Shown: piece after piece, positions 24,474 through 33,046 of the stretch
Layout of the letters: each line of letters opens with the position of its first letter
Numbering within the stretch: the first letter of the stretch is position 1
Assembly (NCBI GenBank): GCA_044221555.1
Contig: JBGAOY010000021.1
Coordinates: 1-64,000, forward strand
DNA from: JAEUJM01 sp044221555
GTDB lineage: Bacteria; Actinomycetota; Acidimicrobiia; Acidimicrobiales; DATDAH01
Length of the DNA stretch: 64,000 nucleotides
Direction: 5' to 3'
Made by a program: the position numbers and the translations under genes
Notes under the pieces: model-generated
The model's input: only the letters and a program-made list of their open reading frames with translations
The model's database searches: none
What the model was told of the DNA's origin: nothing

Positions 24474-25280
24474 TCACCTGCCGGCCGCCCGGTCGATGCT
24501 CGCGGCGGGTCCCAGCGTGGGGCCGCCGGCGAATGCCTGGGCGATGCCCATCCACTCGACCGCCGACGGCCCGGACAGTTCGAGGGTGGTGTCGGCGACG
24601 TTGCGGCGTTGGGTGACCACGAGGCAGAAGTCGAGCGCCGGCCCGGTGATCCGGTCGGCCGCCGAGGGGTCGCCCCATGCCCACACATCGCCGCCGGGCC
24701 CGATGAGCTCGACCCGGACCTCGCCCTCGGGGGCCTCGCGGTCGCGGATCACGTAGCTGAAGCCGCGCGTGCGCACGCCCAGGAAGGCGATGTGGCGGAG
24801 GCGGTCGGTGGGCGCCCGCTCGACGCCGAGGGCGTCGGCCACGTCCTGGCCATGGGCCCAGGTCTCCATCAGGCGGGCGGTGACGAACGACCGCCCACCC
24901 ATCGGCGGCCCGTACCAGGGCAGACGGGCCCGGGGGTCGAGCGGCCTAGCCACGGCGACCAGCGCGGCGCGGGCCTCGCGCCACCAGCCCAGCAGGTCGG
25001 CGGGGGAGAGCGCCCGGCCCCGCCCGACGGCGCGTTCCATGAACGCGGCGGGGTCGGCGAACAGCGCCTCGACATCGCGGGTGAACCCGGCCGGGTCGAC
25101 GATGGCCTGGGTGCCGGTCTCGTCGAAGAAGGCCAGGTGGCCGATCTGGTCTCTCACCGCCCACCCTTCGGACGGCGTCGGCGTGGCCCAGCCGGCAGCA
25201 TCGAGGTCGGCCACGAGGGCGTCGAGGGCCTGGTGCTCGGCGGCGAGGTCGTCGCAGATGTCGTGGAGGTCGTCAGCCAT
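24474..25280 (-). CDS. TIGR03084 family protein (DinB/mycothiol maleylpyruvate isomerase fold)
   Basis: 268 residues; start taken at MADDLHDICDDLAAEHQALD. The motifs GWATPTPSEGWAVRDQIGHLAFFDE and RLMETWAHGQDVADALGV are those of TIGR03084, a family of metal-binding, mycothiol-associated MDMPI-fold proteins. The conserved His of QIGHL and the HGQD motif would be metal ligands. The C-terminus (VWAWGDPSAADRITGPALDF) belongs to the same family. Substrate is unknown. The gene is divergent, with only nine bases between, from the small gene at 25290. Confidence 0.88.
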   Translation of the reverse strand: MADDLHDICDDLAAEHQALDALVADLDAAGWATPTPSEGWAVRDQIGHLAFFDETGTQAIVDPAGFTRDVEALFADPAAFMERAVGRGRALSPADLLGWWREARAALVAVARPLDPRARLPWYGPPMGGRSFVTARLMETWAHGQDVADALGVERAPTDRLRHIAFLGVRTRGFSYVIRDREAPEGEVRVELIGPGGDVWAWGDPSAADRITGPALDFCLVVTQRRNVADTTLELSGPSAVEWMGIAQAFAGGPTLGPAASIDRAAGR

Positions 25281-25289
25281 CGCAGCAGC

Positions 25290-25544
25290 ATGGCAGGCTG
25301 GGCCATCGCTGACGACGGGTTGCTGGCCGACGGTTCCTACGACGTGATCGTGGTCGACGCCGACGAGGTGGTGGGTCACCCCGGCGCGGTGTCGCTCGAT
25401 CTGACGATCCTGGCCGGCGACGCCAAGGGCGAGATCGTGTCGGTGCGGGCGACCGGGCTCACCACCGACCCGGTCCTGCTGCTCGGCCTGCCCGGCACGC
25501 TGACGGTCGCCGACGGTGTGCCCTCGGTGACCCTCGAGCCCTGA
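25290..25544 (+). CDS. Small conserved hypothetical protein (84 aa)
   Basis: The frame opens with MAGWAIADDGLLADGSYDVI and has the alternating hydrophobic pattern of a small beta-barrel (VIVVDADEVVG, VSLDLTILAGDAKGEIVSVR, VLLLGLPGTLTVADGVPSVTL). Codon positions show strong third-base GC as in real genes of the region. I do not assign a family; the repeated short strands ending in KGEIVSVRA suggest an OB- or single-domain barrel. The ATG lies nine bases from the divergent gene start, so the two must share a very compact promoter or be leaderless. Confidence 0.65.
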   Translation: MAGWAIADDGLLADGSYDVIVVDADEVVGHPGAVSLDLTILAGDAKGEIVSVRATGLTTDPVLLLGLPGTLTVADGVPSVTLEP

Positions 25545-25748
25545 CGGCCGCGAGCGCCCGAGGAGCGTGCCGGCGCCGGCGGTGCTGGGTGCCGTCCGAC
25601 CCGGGCTGTTGCCAGGCGTGTGCGGTGGGCGCCGGCGGCGCCGCGGCGCCCTCGCCCTGGGTCCGTGGGGTCGACGCCCCTCGTGCCGTGGCCTGTCGAT
25701 GCGGTCCGCCACCACCGCACTCCCAGCGTGACGGCTGATGCGAGGGAA

Positions 25749-26375
25749 TCAGGTGGGGGTGACCGCGGCGCCGCGGACGGTGGCTCGCAGGATGGGTGGG
25801 GCCTTGGGCATGGCCTCGTGGCGCTCGACCTCGGTGGCGAAGCCGGCGGCCAGGATGGCCCGGTCGGTCGAGCGGGTGAGGTGGCAGTTGCCGGCGACCC
25901 GCTTCCAGAGGGGTTCGAGTCGGTGCTGCCACCGCAGGGTGCGGGGCCGATCGCTGGCCGCCACGTGCTCGAGGTAGACGAACCGGCCGCCCGGGCGCAG
26001 CACCCGCCGGACCTCGGCCAGGGTGGCGTCGGGGTCGGGCACCGAGCACAGCACCAGCGTGCTGATCACCGCGTCGAACGAGTGGTCGTCGAAGCCGAGG
26101 GCGTCGGCGGCGTGGGGTTGCACCTCGACGGACGCGGGCCCCGACGCGGTCGATCGCTTGGCCTCGAGCTTGGCCCGCATGTGCGGGTCGGGCTCGGTCA
26201 GCACCAGGCGCGACACGGTGGCGGGGTACCACCGCAGGTTGTGACCGGTGCCGGCGCCGATCTCCAGCACGTCACCGGCCAGGCCGGCCAGCAGGTCTCG
26301 CCGCCAGTCGGCCAGGCCCGCCGCCTCGGTGGCGGCGGTGAACCGGTCGTAGGTGGCGGCCATCAGCCTGGGCAT
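25749..26375 (-). CDS. Class I SAM-dependent methyltransferase
   Basis: 208 residues. Motif I is GDVLEIGAGTGHNLRWYP, the acidic residue after strand two is in LVLTEPDPHM, motif II/III are FDAVISTLVLCSVPDPDATL and VRRVLRPGGRFVYLEHVA. This is the Methyltransf_11 pattern; substrate cannot be deduced, though the C-terminal half (QHRLEPLWKRVAGNCHLTR) is shared with small methyltransferases related to METTL7-type proteins. Transcribed away from the repeat-rich gap to its right; TACCGT lies eight bases before the ATG. Confidence 0.88.
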   Translation of the reverse strand: MPRLMAATYDRFTAATEAAGLADWRRDLLAGLAGDVLEIGAGTGHNLRWYPATVSRLVLTEPDPHMRAKLEAKRSTASGPASVEVQPHAADALGFDDHSFDAVISTLVLCSVPDPDATLAEVRRVLRPGGRFVYLEHVAASDRPRTLRWQHRLEPLWKRVAGNCHLTRSTDRAILAAGFATEVERHEAMPKAPPILRATVRGAAVTPT

Positions 26376-26491
26376 CGATCACGACGGTAGCGCCGGGCCG
26401 GGCACCGACCAGCGGGCGTCGGGCGTCGGGCGTCCGTCACCGAGTGCAGTGCATCGGTCATCAGTCATCGGACAGTGCCCATCGGTCGGCG

Positions 26492-26589
26492 CTCGTCGGA
26501 TGGCGGTCGTCGGATGGCGGTCGTCGGATGGCGGTCGTCGGATGGCGGTCGTCGGATGGCGCTTGTCGGATGGCGCCCGTCGGTCAGCG
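26492..26589. repeat. 14-bp tandem repeat, about seven units
   Basis: Units of GTCGTCGGATGGCG start at 26492 and continue every 14 bases to 26575, the middle four identical, with a degenerate unit to 26589. The same gap (26376-26820) also contains degenerate GGTCAGCGCCCA and GGGCAGCGGGCACC-like runs. No gene is supported in this 445-base gap. Confidence 0.85.
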
Positions 26590-26820
26590 GTCAGCGCCCA
26601 GCGGTCAGCGCCCAGGGGGCAGCGGGGACCGGGCAGCGGGCACCGGGGACCGGGGCAGCCGGCACGGGTGCCAGGCCCCGGCCCGGCGCATCGCTCACCG
26701 GAACCGAGCGTCGGCACCGCGCCCCGGGCCCCGGACGCCGGACGCCGGACGCCGGGACTGCGGTGTCGTACGTCGCCGAAATGATCGAGTGGCGGCCGCG
26801 GTCCTGGCCACACTGGGGAG

Positions 26821-27477
26821 ATGGCGCACCCCTACTGGCCGCTGTTCGACCTGGTGATCCGCACGCCGCGTCTCGAGTTGCGCCCGCCCACCGACGACGA
26901 CCTGTTGGCGCTCGTCGAGCTCGCCGACCGGGGGGTGCACGACCCGGCCACGATGCCCTTCGCCATCCCGTGGACCGACTGGGAGCCCGACGTCCGTCAT
27001 CGCAGCACGATGCAGTGGTGGTGGCGCAACCGGGCCGAGTGGCAGGCCGAGGACTGGTTGCTCGGCCTGGCGGTGTACGAGGTCGGTCCCGAGGGCGGGC
27101 GCACGGTGGTCGGGGCGCAGGACGTGGCATCCACCGACTTCGCTCGGTCGGGCACCGTGGTGACTGGGTCGTGGCTGGGGCGCGCCCACCAGGGCCAGGG
27201 CCTGGGCAAGGAGATGCGCAGCGCCGTGCTCCATCTGGCCTTCGCCGGCCTGGGTGCGCAGCGGGCCGAGACCGAGGCCTGGCACGACAACGCGGCGTCG
27301 ATCGGGGTCACCCGATCGCTCGGGTACCGGCCCAACGGTGATCGGTTGGCGTTGCGCCGCGATGCCTACGACCGTCACCTGCGGTTCGCGCTCGAGCGTG
27401 CCGACTGGGAGCAGCGCCGCCGCGACGACATCGTCATCGAGGGCCTCGACGCCTGTCGCGAGCTCTTCGGGGCCTGA
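26821..27477 (+). CDS. GNAT-family N-acetyltransferase (RimJ/RimL type)
   Basis: 218 residues, ATG preceded by GGGGAG. N-terminus LFDLVIRTPRLELRPPTDDD is the start of Acetyltransf_3 (RimJ/L-like) domains. The acetyl-CoA loop is GSWLGRAHQGQGLGKEMRSA, followed by the typical NAASIGVTRSLGYRPNG. Such proteins acetylate protein N-termini, aminoglycosides or small amines; specificity cannot be told. The gene is flanked on both sides by repeat-rich gaps and stands alone. Confidence 0.9.
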   Translation: MAHPYWPLFDLVIRTPRLELRPPTDDDLLALVELADRGVHDPATMPFAIPWTDWEPDVRHRSTMQWWWRNRAEWQAEDWLLGLAVYEVGPEGGRTVVGAQDVASTDFARSGTVVTGSWLGRAHQGQGLGKEMRSAVLHLAFAGLGAQRAETEAWHDNAASIGVTRSLGYRPNGDRLALRRDAYDRHLRFALERADWEQRRRDDIVIEGLDACRELFGA

Positions 27478-27507
27478 CCCGGACGGTGCTCCCCGACCGC
27501 CCTCCGC

Positions 27508-27615
27508 GAACTGGCGCCTCATTCGGCGGTCACCACGACAAGATCGGGCGCCAGTTCGAGCATCCGGTGAACTGGCGCCCGATCCGGTGGTCAGGGCGAC
27601 AGGATCGGGCGCCAG
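27508..27615. repeat. Pair of stem-loop repeats with perfect arms
   Basis: Copy one has 11-base arms GAACTGGCGCC (27508-27518) and GGCGCCAGTTC (27547-27557) with a 28-base loop. Copy two, 61 bases on, has 14-base perfect arms CTGGCGCCCGATCC (27572-27585) and GGATCGGGCGCCAG (27602-27615). Loops share the GGCGGTCAxxxCGACAxGATC pattern. They lie after the acetyltransferase stop and could end its transcript. Confidence 0.85.
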
Positions 27616-27705
27616 AACGGGGAGTGCGCGCCGCCGGAACGCCGGCGTCGGGGGCGTCCTAAGCTCCGGGCACAGCGATTGCCGGACATGCCGGGGGGCC
27701 ACAAC

Positions 27706-29109
27706 ATGCAACGACTGACCGGGCTCGACGCCAGCTTCCTGGCGATGGAGACCGCCACGAGCCCGATGCACGTCGCGGGCCTGGCGGTGTTCGACCCGTC
27801 CGAGGTCGAGGGGGGCTGGTCGATCGACCAGGTCAAGTCGGTCTACGGCCAGCGTCTGCACCTCGCCGCGCCGTTCCGCCGGCGGCTGGTGAACGTGCCG
27901 CTCGGCCTCCACCACCCACTCTGGATCGAGGATCCCGACTTCGACCTGGACTGGCACATCCGCCACATCGCGGTGCCGGCGCCGGGGAGCGCTCGTGAGC
28001 TGGCCGAGCTGGCCGGGCACCTGGTCGCCCTGCCCCTCGACCGGTCGCGCCCGCTGTGGGAGATGTGGGTGATCGAGGGCCTCGAGCACGGCCACGTGGC
28101 CGTGCTCACCAAGGTGCACCACGCAGCCATCGACGGCGCATCGGGCAATGAGATCACGGTGGCCACGCTCGACCTCGAGGCCGACCCTCCGCCGACGCCA
28201 CCGCCTGACGAGCCGTGGGTGCCCGACAAGGTGCCCAGCGATGCCGAGCTGCTCGGCTACGCGGCCACGTCACTCGCCCGCCAGCCCTTCCGGGTGGTCC
28301 GGGCCACGGGGCGCACCGTCCGTTCCACCATCGATCGCCGCAGCCTCCCGGGCCGACCGGGCACCACGCCGCCCCCGTCGATGTTCAGCGCGCCCCGCAC
28401 CTCGATCAACACGGCGATCACGGGCCACCGCAGCTACGCCCTCACCACCCTGTCGCTCCCCGAGGTGAAGGACGTGAAGAACACCTTCGGCGTCACCGTC
28501 AACGACGTGGTGCTGGCGATGTGCGGGGGTGCGCTGCGGCGCTACTTCGACCAGCGGGGCGAGGTGCTCGACGGTGCGCTGGTGGCCATGGTGCCCGTGT
28601 CGGTGCGCACCGAGGACCAGCAGGGGGCCCTGGGCAACCGGGTGTCGTCCATGCTGGCCACCCTGGCCACCGACATCGATGATCCCGTCGAGCGGCTGCA
28701 GGCCATCCACGAGGCCATGGCCACCGGCAAGGAGCGCCACGCGGTCGGCGCCGACGCCCTGCAGGACTGGGCCGAGTTCGCCGCCCCCGCCCTGCTCGGC
28801 CGTGCCGCTCGCCTGTACAGCGGCATGCGCATGGCCGGCCTGCACCGTCCCGCGTTCAACGTCACCATCTCCAACGTGCCCGGGCCGCCGTTCCCGCTCT
28901 ACTCGGCGGGCGCCAAGCTGGTGGCCAACTACCCGGTGGGCCCGATCTTCGACGGTGCCGGCCTCAACATGACGGTCATGAGCTACCAGGAGAACCTGGA
29001 CTTCGGCCTGCTGGCGTGCCCCGATGTGCTCCCCGACGTGTGGTCGGTGGCGGACGGCCTGGCCGACAGCCTGGCCGAGCTCACCAAGGCCGCCCGCGCC
29101 GCCGGCTGA
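27706..29109 (+). CDS. Wax ester synthase / diacylglycerol acyltransferase (WS/DGAT)
   Basis: 467 residues from the ATG at 27706 (family proteins begin MQRLTGLDASFL; two upstream in-frame ATGs give extra residues without a ribosome binding site). Makes triacylglycerol or wax esters from acyl-CoA and an alcohol or diacylglycerol at the membrane. The catalytic HHxxxDG motif is KVHHAAIDGAS, and the second family block is NVTISNVPGPPFPLYSAGAK. The PLW motif region is RSRPLWEMWVIEG. Full length for the family. Storage lipid formation fits the fatty-acid genes nearby. Confidence 0.94.
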   Translation: MQRLTGLDASFLAMETATSPMHVAGLAVFDPSEVEGGWSIDQVKSVYGQRLHLAAPFRRRLVNVPLGLHHPLWIEDPDFDLDWHIRHIAVPAPGSARELAELAGHLVALPLDRSRPLWEMWVIEGLEHGHVAVLTKVHHAAIDGASGNEITVATLDLEADPPPTPPPDEPWVPDKVPSDAELLGYAATSLARQPFRVVRATGRTVRSTIDRRSLPGRPGTTPPPSMFSAPRTSINTAITGHRSYALTTLSLPEVKDVKNTFGVTVNDVVLAMCGGALRRYFDQRGEVLDGALVAMVPVSVRTEDQQGALGNRVSSMLATLATDIDDPVERLQAIHEAMATGKERHAVGADALQDWAEFAAPALLGRAARLYSGMRMAGLHRPAFNVTISNVPGPPFPLYSAGAKLVANYPVGPIFDGAGLNMTVMSYQENLDFGLLACPDVLPDVWSVADGLADSLAELTKAARAAG

Positions 29110-29189
29110 GCATCGAGGCCACGAGGTCGGGGCAACGAGAAGGTGTTGTCTTCAGAGCGCGTTGAGCAACCAGGATTGGAGCGGCCGCA

Positions 29190-29678
29190 ATGGGATACAT
29201 GATGCAGCAGTTGCGAAAAGGAGAAGTCAACCGCCAAGTAGCCGAGCAGAGATTCGAGTGCTCACAAGCGCCTGACGTGGTCGTTGACGTACTGGAGCGC
29301 ATTGTCGATCGCTGGAGATCCTCGGCTGAGCATGAGCGTCAAGGCCTCATGCAGACTGGGAACAGAGTGCAGCGGTGGGCTGCACGGACTCAGTCTGAGG
29401 CAGGCGCGAATCTCAGGTGCCTCTATCTGGATCAACCGACGATGGGAGCCTGGACAGTCTTCTTTCCCTGTCCGCTCGGGTCGCGTGCAGAGTACGCCAG
29501 GCGAAATGGGCGGTGGGCCGTCCGAGTCTCGGCCCTACCCGGTGCTGCAGGTGGGTCGACGGTGATTGTTCAGATGCTCCAGTGGGTAGTTGACTCAGGG
29601 GGTCGGTTGATGAACAAGGACGAGTACGACGAGTTTGTTCGTCAGCTTCGTGCCGCGCTGGTCCTTGTCGTGTCTTGA
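29190..29678 (+). CDS. Hypothetical protein, lower GC, no recognised domain
   Basis: 162 residues; ATG about seven bases after a GGAG. The sequence is soluble, with an N-terminal helix (QLRKGEVNRQVAEQRFECSQ), a long helix rich in charged residues (VVVDVLERIVDRWRSSAEHE) and a C-terminal strand-helix part (STVIVQMLQWVVDSGG, EYDEFVRQLRAALVLVV). Base composition is less GC-rich than the flanking genes and there is no partner, so recent acquisition is possible. I do not recognise the family. Confidence 0.6.
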   Translation: MGYMMQQLRKGEVNRQVAEQRFECSQAPDVVVDVLERIVDRWRSSAEHERQGLMQTGNRVQRWAARTQSEAGANLRCLYLDQPTMGAWTVFFPCPLGSRAEYARRNGRWAVRVSALPGAAGGSTVIVQMLQWVVDSGGRLMNKDEYDEFVRQLRAALVLVVS

Positions 29679-29791
29679 CTGGCGTCATCAGTAGCGTCAT
29701 CGGGACGAGGGCCGGCCCCGGACAACAGCTCGGAAGCAAGCACGGTGCCGTGCGAGGCACTCGGCGATCTCGACAATGGGTTCACACCGGG

Positions 29792-30214
29792 TCAGGTGTC
29801 GGGCTGGACCGCGGCCCGCAGCTGGGCGGCGACCGCGGCCATCTCGGCGTCATCGGCGTAGCGGGTTCGGGGCCAGAAGAAGCCCCGGAGGCCGTCCTTG
29901 GGGTTGCGGGGCACCACGTGCACGTGCAGGTGCGGCACGCTCTGGCTGATCCGGTTGTTCACGGCGACGAACGAGCCGGCGGCGCCGAGCGTGGTCTCCA
30001 TCACGCCGGCCACCTGCCGGGCCCGGCCGAACACCAGCGGGACCAGCTCGGCGGGCAGGTCCACCAGGGTCTCGTGGTGGGCCTTGGGGATCACCAGCGT
30101 GTGGCCGGCGAACAGCGGTCGACGGTCGAGGAAGGCGAGGCACCACTCGTCGTCGAACACCACGTGGGCGGCGAGGTCGCCGGCGACGATGCGGCAGAAG
30201 ACGCACTCGGCCAT
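29792..30214 (-). CDS. HIT-family nucleotide-binding hydrolase
   Basis: 140 residues from the ATG at 30214 (five codons shorter than the longest frame; HIT proteins begin ECVFCRIVAGDL). The histidine triad PHLHVHVVPRNPKDG is intact, as are the zinc-type CVFC and the NGxxAGQ-like region is VNNRISQSV. HIT hydrolases cleave nucleoside phosphoramidates or dinucleoside polyphosphates. Full family length. Divergent from the DUF2993 gene, with a 23-base tandem repeat between. Confidence 0.92.
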   Translation of the reverse strand: MAECVFCRIVAGDLAAHVVFDDEWCLAFLDRRPLFAGHTLVIPKAHHETLVDLPAELVPLVFGRARQVAGVMETTLGAAGSFVAVNNRISQSVPHLHVHVVPRNPKDGLRGFFWPRTRYADDAEMAAVAAQLRAAVQPDT

Positions 30215-30278
30215 GGCGCAGGATGCCACGACACGCGACCGTCGGGCGGCGCTCGGTCGTCAGCGTCGACGTCGGGTC

Positions 30279-30393
30279 GCCGCCGGCACCCCGCAGGGCC
30301 GCCGCCGAGACCCCGCACGGGTCGGCGCCGGCACGCCGCTTGGGTCCGCGCCGGCACGCCGAACGGGTCGACGCCAGAACCCCGCACGGGTCG
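30279..30393. repeat. 23-bp tandem repeat, five units
   Basis: Units begin at 30279, 30302, 30325, 30348 and 30371; pattern (A/G)CGCC-GG/AG-CACxCCGCxxGGGTCG. They diverge by 10-30 percent from each other. They occupy the divergent promoter region between the HIT and DUF2993 genes. Confidence 0.75.
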
Positions 30394-30427
30394 ACCCGGC
30401 GCCCGCCCGACCTACGATGCGGCCCAC

Positions 30428-31123
30428 ATGGACGAGCCCGCGGACATCGAGTTCGACGAGCAGGGCCCCACGCGGCCCCTGCCGGGCGCCGAGTCGGCGC
30501 TGGCGCCGGTGCTGTGGCTGGTCGACCGCGTCGCCACCCGGGTGTTCAACCAACCCACCACCCTGCGTTGGACGGCCAAGCCGTCCGATGCCCTTCGCGG
30601 CGAGGTGGAGGTGATCACGGTGGGGGTGCCCGCCATGCGCATGGCGGGACTGCGGGTCGAGCGGGTCGTGGGCCGCGTGGAGCGGGCGCGCATCCAACCG
30701 GGCCTGATCCCGCGCCTGCGCGGGGGACCGGTGTCGGTGAAGGCCGCCGTCACCCAGGAGAGCGTCGACCGCTGGATCGGCTCGGCCAACCTGCCGTTGC
30801 GGCTCGAGCTGACCGCCGACGGGATCCTCAGCAGCACGGGGATCGGATCGCTTCGTGTCGGTCACGTGCTCACCGAGCTCGAGGTCGGCGGGCGCTGGTT
30901 GCGGTTGCGGCCCCGCCAGGTCGCGGCCCGGGAGCTCCCGGCATCCATCCGGCAGTTCCTCGTGGGCAACCTGCCGCTGCCGCCACTCCCCGCCGGGGCC
31001 CGGTTGATCCACGTCGCCCACGCAGAGGGCGAGTTGGTGGTGCGGGTGGCGCTCGACGACATCGACGAGGCGATCACACCCGGCCTGCCCGGCCGGGTGC
31101 AGCGGCGGTTGTCGGGTCGATAG
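30428..31123 (+). CDS. DUF2993 (LmeA-like) phospholipid-binding domain protein
   Basis: 231 residues; TACGAT lies nine bases before the ATG. The sequence VLWLVDRVATRVFNQPTTLR, VKAAVTQESVDRWIGSANLP and LRLELTADGILSSTGIGSLR follows the DUF2993 pattern. The mycobacterial member LmeA is a periplasmic phosphatidylinositol-binding protein needed for lipoglycan maturation. Here no signal peptide or membrane helix is visible, so it may act in the cytoplasm or at the membrane face. Ends SGR after an Arg-rich tail. Confidence 0.75.
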   Translation: MDEPADIEFDEQGPTRPLPGAESALAPVLWLVDRVATRVFNQPTTLRWTAKPSDALRGEVEVITVGVPAMRMAGLRVERVVGRVERARIQPGLIPRLRGGPVSVKAAVTQESVDRWIGSANLPLRLELTADGILSSTGIGSLRVGHVLTELEVGGRWLRLRPRQVAARELPASIRQFLVGNLPLPPLPAGARLIHVAHAEGELVVRVALDDIDEAITPGLPGRVQRRLSGR

Positions 31124-31253
31124 CGCGGCGGTCCTGGCGGGTGCCCCCCCGGCAGGGGTGGCGCGGCCTGACGCGGCTCGTACCATCGGGCGGGGCTCGC
31201 GACCCCCTCTGCGGTCTGGGTCGCCTCTGTGCCGTCCGACAGAGGAGCGCCCC

Positions 31254-32105
31254 ATGGCCGCCGATCCTGCCCCCGCCGATCGCCTGTGCGAGGTGGTCAC
31301 CCGACTCGAAGCCGCCCTGTTCCCACTGGGATGGGAGCAACCGCCCTGCGTCGTGGGGGTGATGGACTCGGGTGCCGTCGAGCTCTGGGCGCCCCCGGCC
31401 GCCGCCGATCCCATCGGCGACCTGGTCGGCCTCGATGCACCGACGCACTGGGCGGCGGTGGGTGTGCTGGCCACGGGCCGTGTCCACGACCTGGCCACCG
31501 AGAGCGGGCGTCACTACGGGGTCCGCCGCGGTCCGGAGCGCCGGGCTCGCACCGGTCACTTCGTCGACCGATCGGGCGTGTCGGTGTCGTTCCTGCGGCT
31601 CGGGGACCACCCGCCCGAGGTGCACCGGTCGGGCGGGCGCGGCGACCGCGTGGACGACGTGTGCCGGCGGTCGCTGGGGCTGGCCACCGCCCCGGCCACC
31701 GTGCCGGTCGCGGCCTACTGGGCGTCGTGCTGGCTGGACCGCGTGCTCGAGGCCGCGGTCACCTCGCCGACTCACGTGGCCAGGTGGGAGCGGGTGGCGC
31801 GCCTCCACATCGCCGTCCCCCCGGGCGTGCCGGTGCCGGCCATCGACGCGCTCATCGCCGCCGGGAACGAGTTGGCCCGGGTCGGGTCGTGGGAGGCGCT
31901 CCGACTGCAGGTGGCGAGTGGCCGGCGGCGGGTGACATCCGTGCGCCCCGCCGCGGCGGCGTGGATGGATGACGGCATGTTCTCGAGGTGGGCGCTGGAG
32001 GATCTCGCCCCGCTGGGGTACCTCCGGGCGGCGGTGGCCGACGTGGTGCCGGCCGACGTGGCCGCCGCCGTGGATGACGTCCTCCGCGCCTGGGCACTCC
32101 CGTAG
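31254..32105 (+). CDS. Conserved hypothetical actinobacterial protein
   Basis: 283 residues; ATG with GAGGAG seven bases upstream. Segments such as LCEVVTRLEAALFPLGWEQP, VGLDAPTHWAAVGVLATGRV, HFVDRSGVSVSFLRLGD and VPVAAYWASCWLDRVLEAA look like a conserved soluble protein, but I cannot name its family. No signal peptide, membrane helix or metal motif is seen. It lies between the DUF2993 gene and the Thr-rich membrane protein, all in the same direction with gaps of about 100 bases. Confidence 0.7.
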   Translation: MAADPAPADRLCEVVTRLEAALFPLGWEQPPCVVGVMDSGAVELWAPPAAADPIGDLVGLDAPTHWAAVGVLATGRVHDLATESGRHYGVRRGPERRARTGHFVDRSGVSVSFLRLGDHPPEVHRSGGRGDRVDDVCRRSLGLATAPATVPVAAYWASCWLDRVLEAAVTSPTHVARWERVARLHIAVPPGVPVPAIDALIAAGNELARVGSWEALRLQVASGRRRVTSVRPAAAAWMDDGMFSRWALEDLAPLGYLRAAVADVVPADVAAAVDDVLRAWALP

Positions 32106-32196
32106 GGTTGCGTCTCATGGGCACGACGCCGCCGCCTGCCGACGGTCGTCTGCCTGTCCGAGCGCCCACCCACCGAAGCGAACGAGAGCGGGAATC

Positions 32197-33006
32197 ATGA
32201 GCGACCCCTTCGACCCCACGCGTGCAGGCGGTGTCCCCACGCCTCCCGCCGGCTCGCCGAGCATCGGAGGCCCCGCGACGGGTGGCGCGGGGCCTGGTGA
32301 GCCGCCGCCCACGGCGGCATCGCCCTCGGTCTACACCGGAGGCGCCCCGACCGCCTACGGGCCCGCAAGCGCCGGCGCTGCCGAGGCGGGCGGGCCGGGC
32401 GGGCCCGCGGGGCCGGGGGGTCCCGGTGGGCCGAGGGGACCGAACGGGGGCGACGACGAGTGGGGGCCGGGGAACGAGCCCGACGACCGCTGGAAGATCT
32501 ACGCCCTCGTGGGCCTCGCCGTGGTGGTCATCGCACTGTTGATCGGGGGCATCATCCTCAGCCAGAGCGGCGACGACGAGCCCGCCACCACCTCGTCCTC
32601 CAGCTCGTCCACCACCAGTTCGTCGTCGACCACCAGCTCGTCGTCGACCACCACGTCGTCGTCCACCACGACCACGTCGTCGACCACGTCCACCACGGCG
32701 CCCACCACCACGACCGATCCCGGCCCTCCCGGTGCGCCCACGCCCGAGGCCGCCGCCGCCAGCCTGTACAACGCGTGGACGGCCGGTGATCAGGCCAACG
32801 CCGGCCAATTCGCCGACCCGGGTGCGGTCACCACGCTGTTCTCGCTGGACGGCGTGGGCAACGACCTGTCGTTCGACGGCTGCACCGCCGCGGGCTCGGG
32901 ATCGTTCGCCTGCACCTACTCGAACGACACCGACACCGTGCTCTTCGACGTCGACCCGGTGCCCAGCGGCTACCGGGTGACCGGGGTGTCGTTCCCCGCC
33001 GACTGA
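32197..33006 (+). CDS. Single-pass membrane protein with Thr/Ser-rich stalk
   Basis: 269 residues; ATG preceded by GAGAGCGGGA. The first 100 residues are Gly/Pro/Ala-rich and cytoplasmic in type. One membrane helix follows (WKIYALVGLAVVVIALLIGG, about 100-120), then a stalk of more than 45 residues made almost only of Ser and Thr, then an extracellular domain of about 80 residues (AAASLYNAWTAGDQANAGQF) with two Cys in a small snoaL/NTF2-like-looking fold (FDGCTAAGSGSFACTYSN). The ending resembles the outer domain of some kinase-associated proteins and the gene faces the Ser/Thr kinase at 33315, which has the same stalk design. Confidence 0.75.
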   Translation: MSDPFDPTRAGGVPTPPAGSPSIGGPATGGAGPGEPPPTAASPSVYTGGAPTAYGPASAGAAEAGGPGGPAGPGGPGGPRGPNGGDDEWGPGNEPDDRWKIYALVGLAVVVIALLIGGIILSQSGDDEPATTSSSSSSTTSSSSTTSSSSTTTSSSTTTTSSTTSTTAPTTTTDPGPPGAPTPEAAAASLYNAWTAGDQANAGQFADPGAVTTLFSLDGVGNDLSFDGCTAAGSGSFACTYSNDTDTVLFDVDPVPSGYRVTGVSFPAD

Positions 33007-33046
33007 ACACCGTCGGCGTCAGCGTCACCGGGGACCGGGCACGGTC

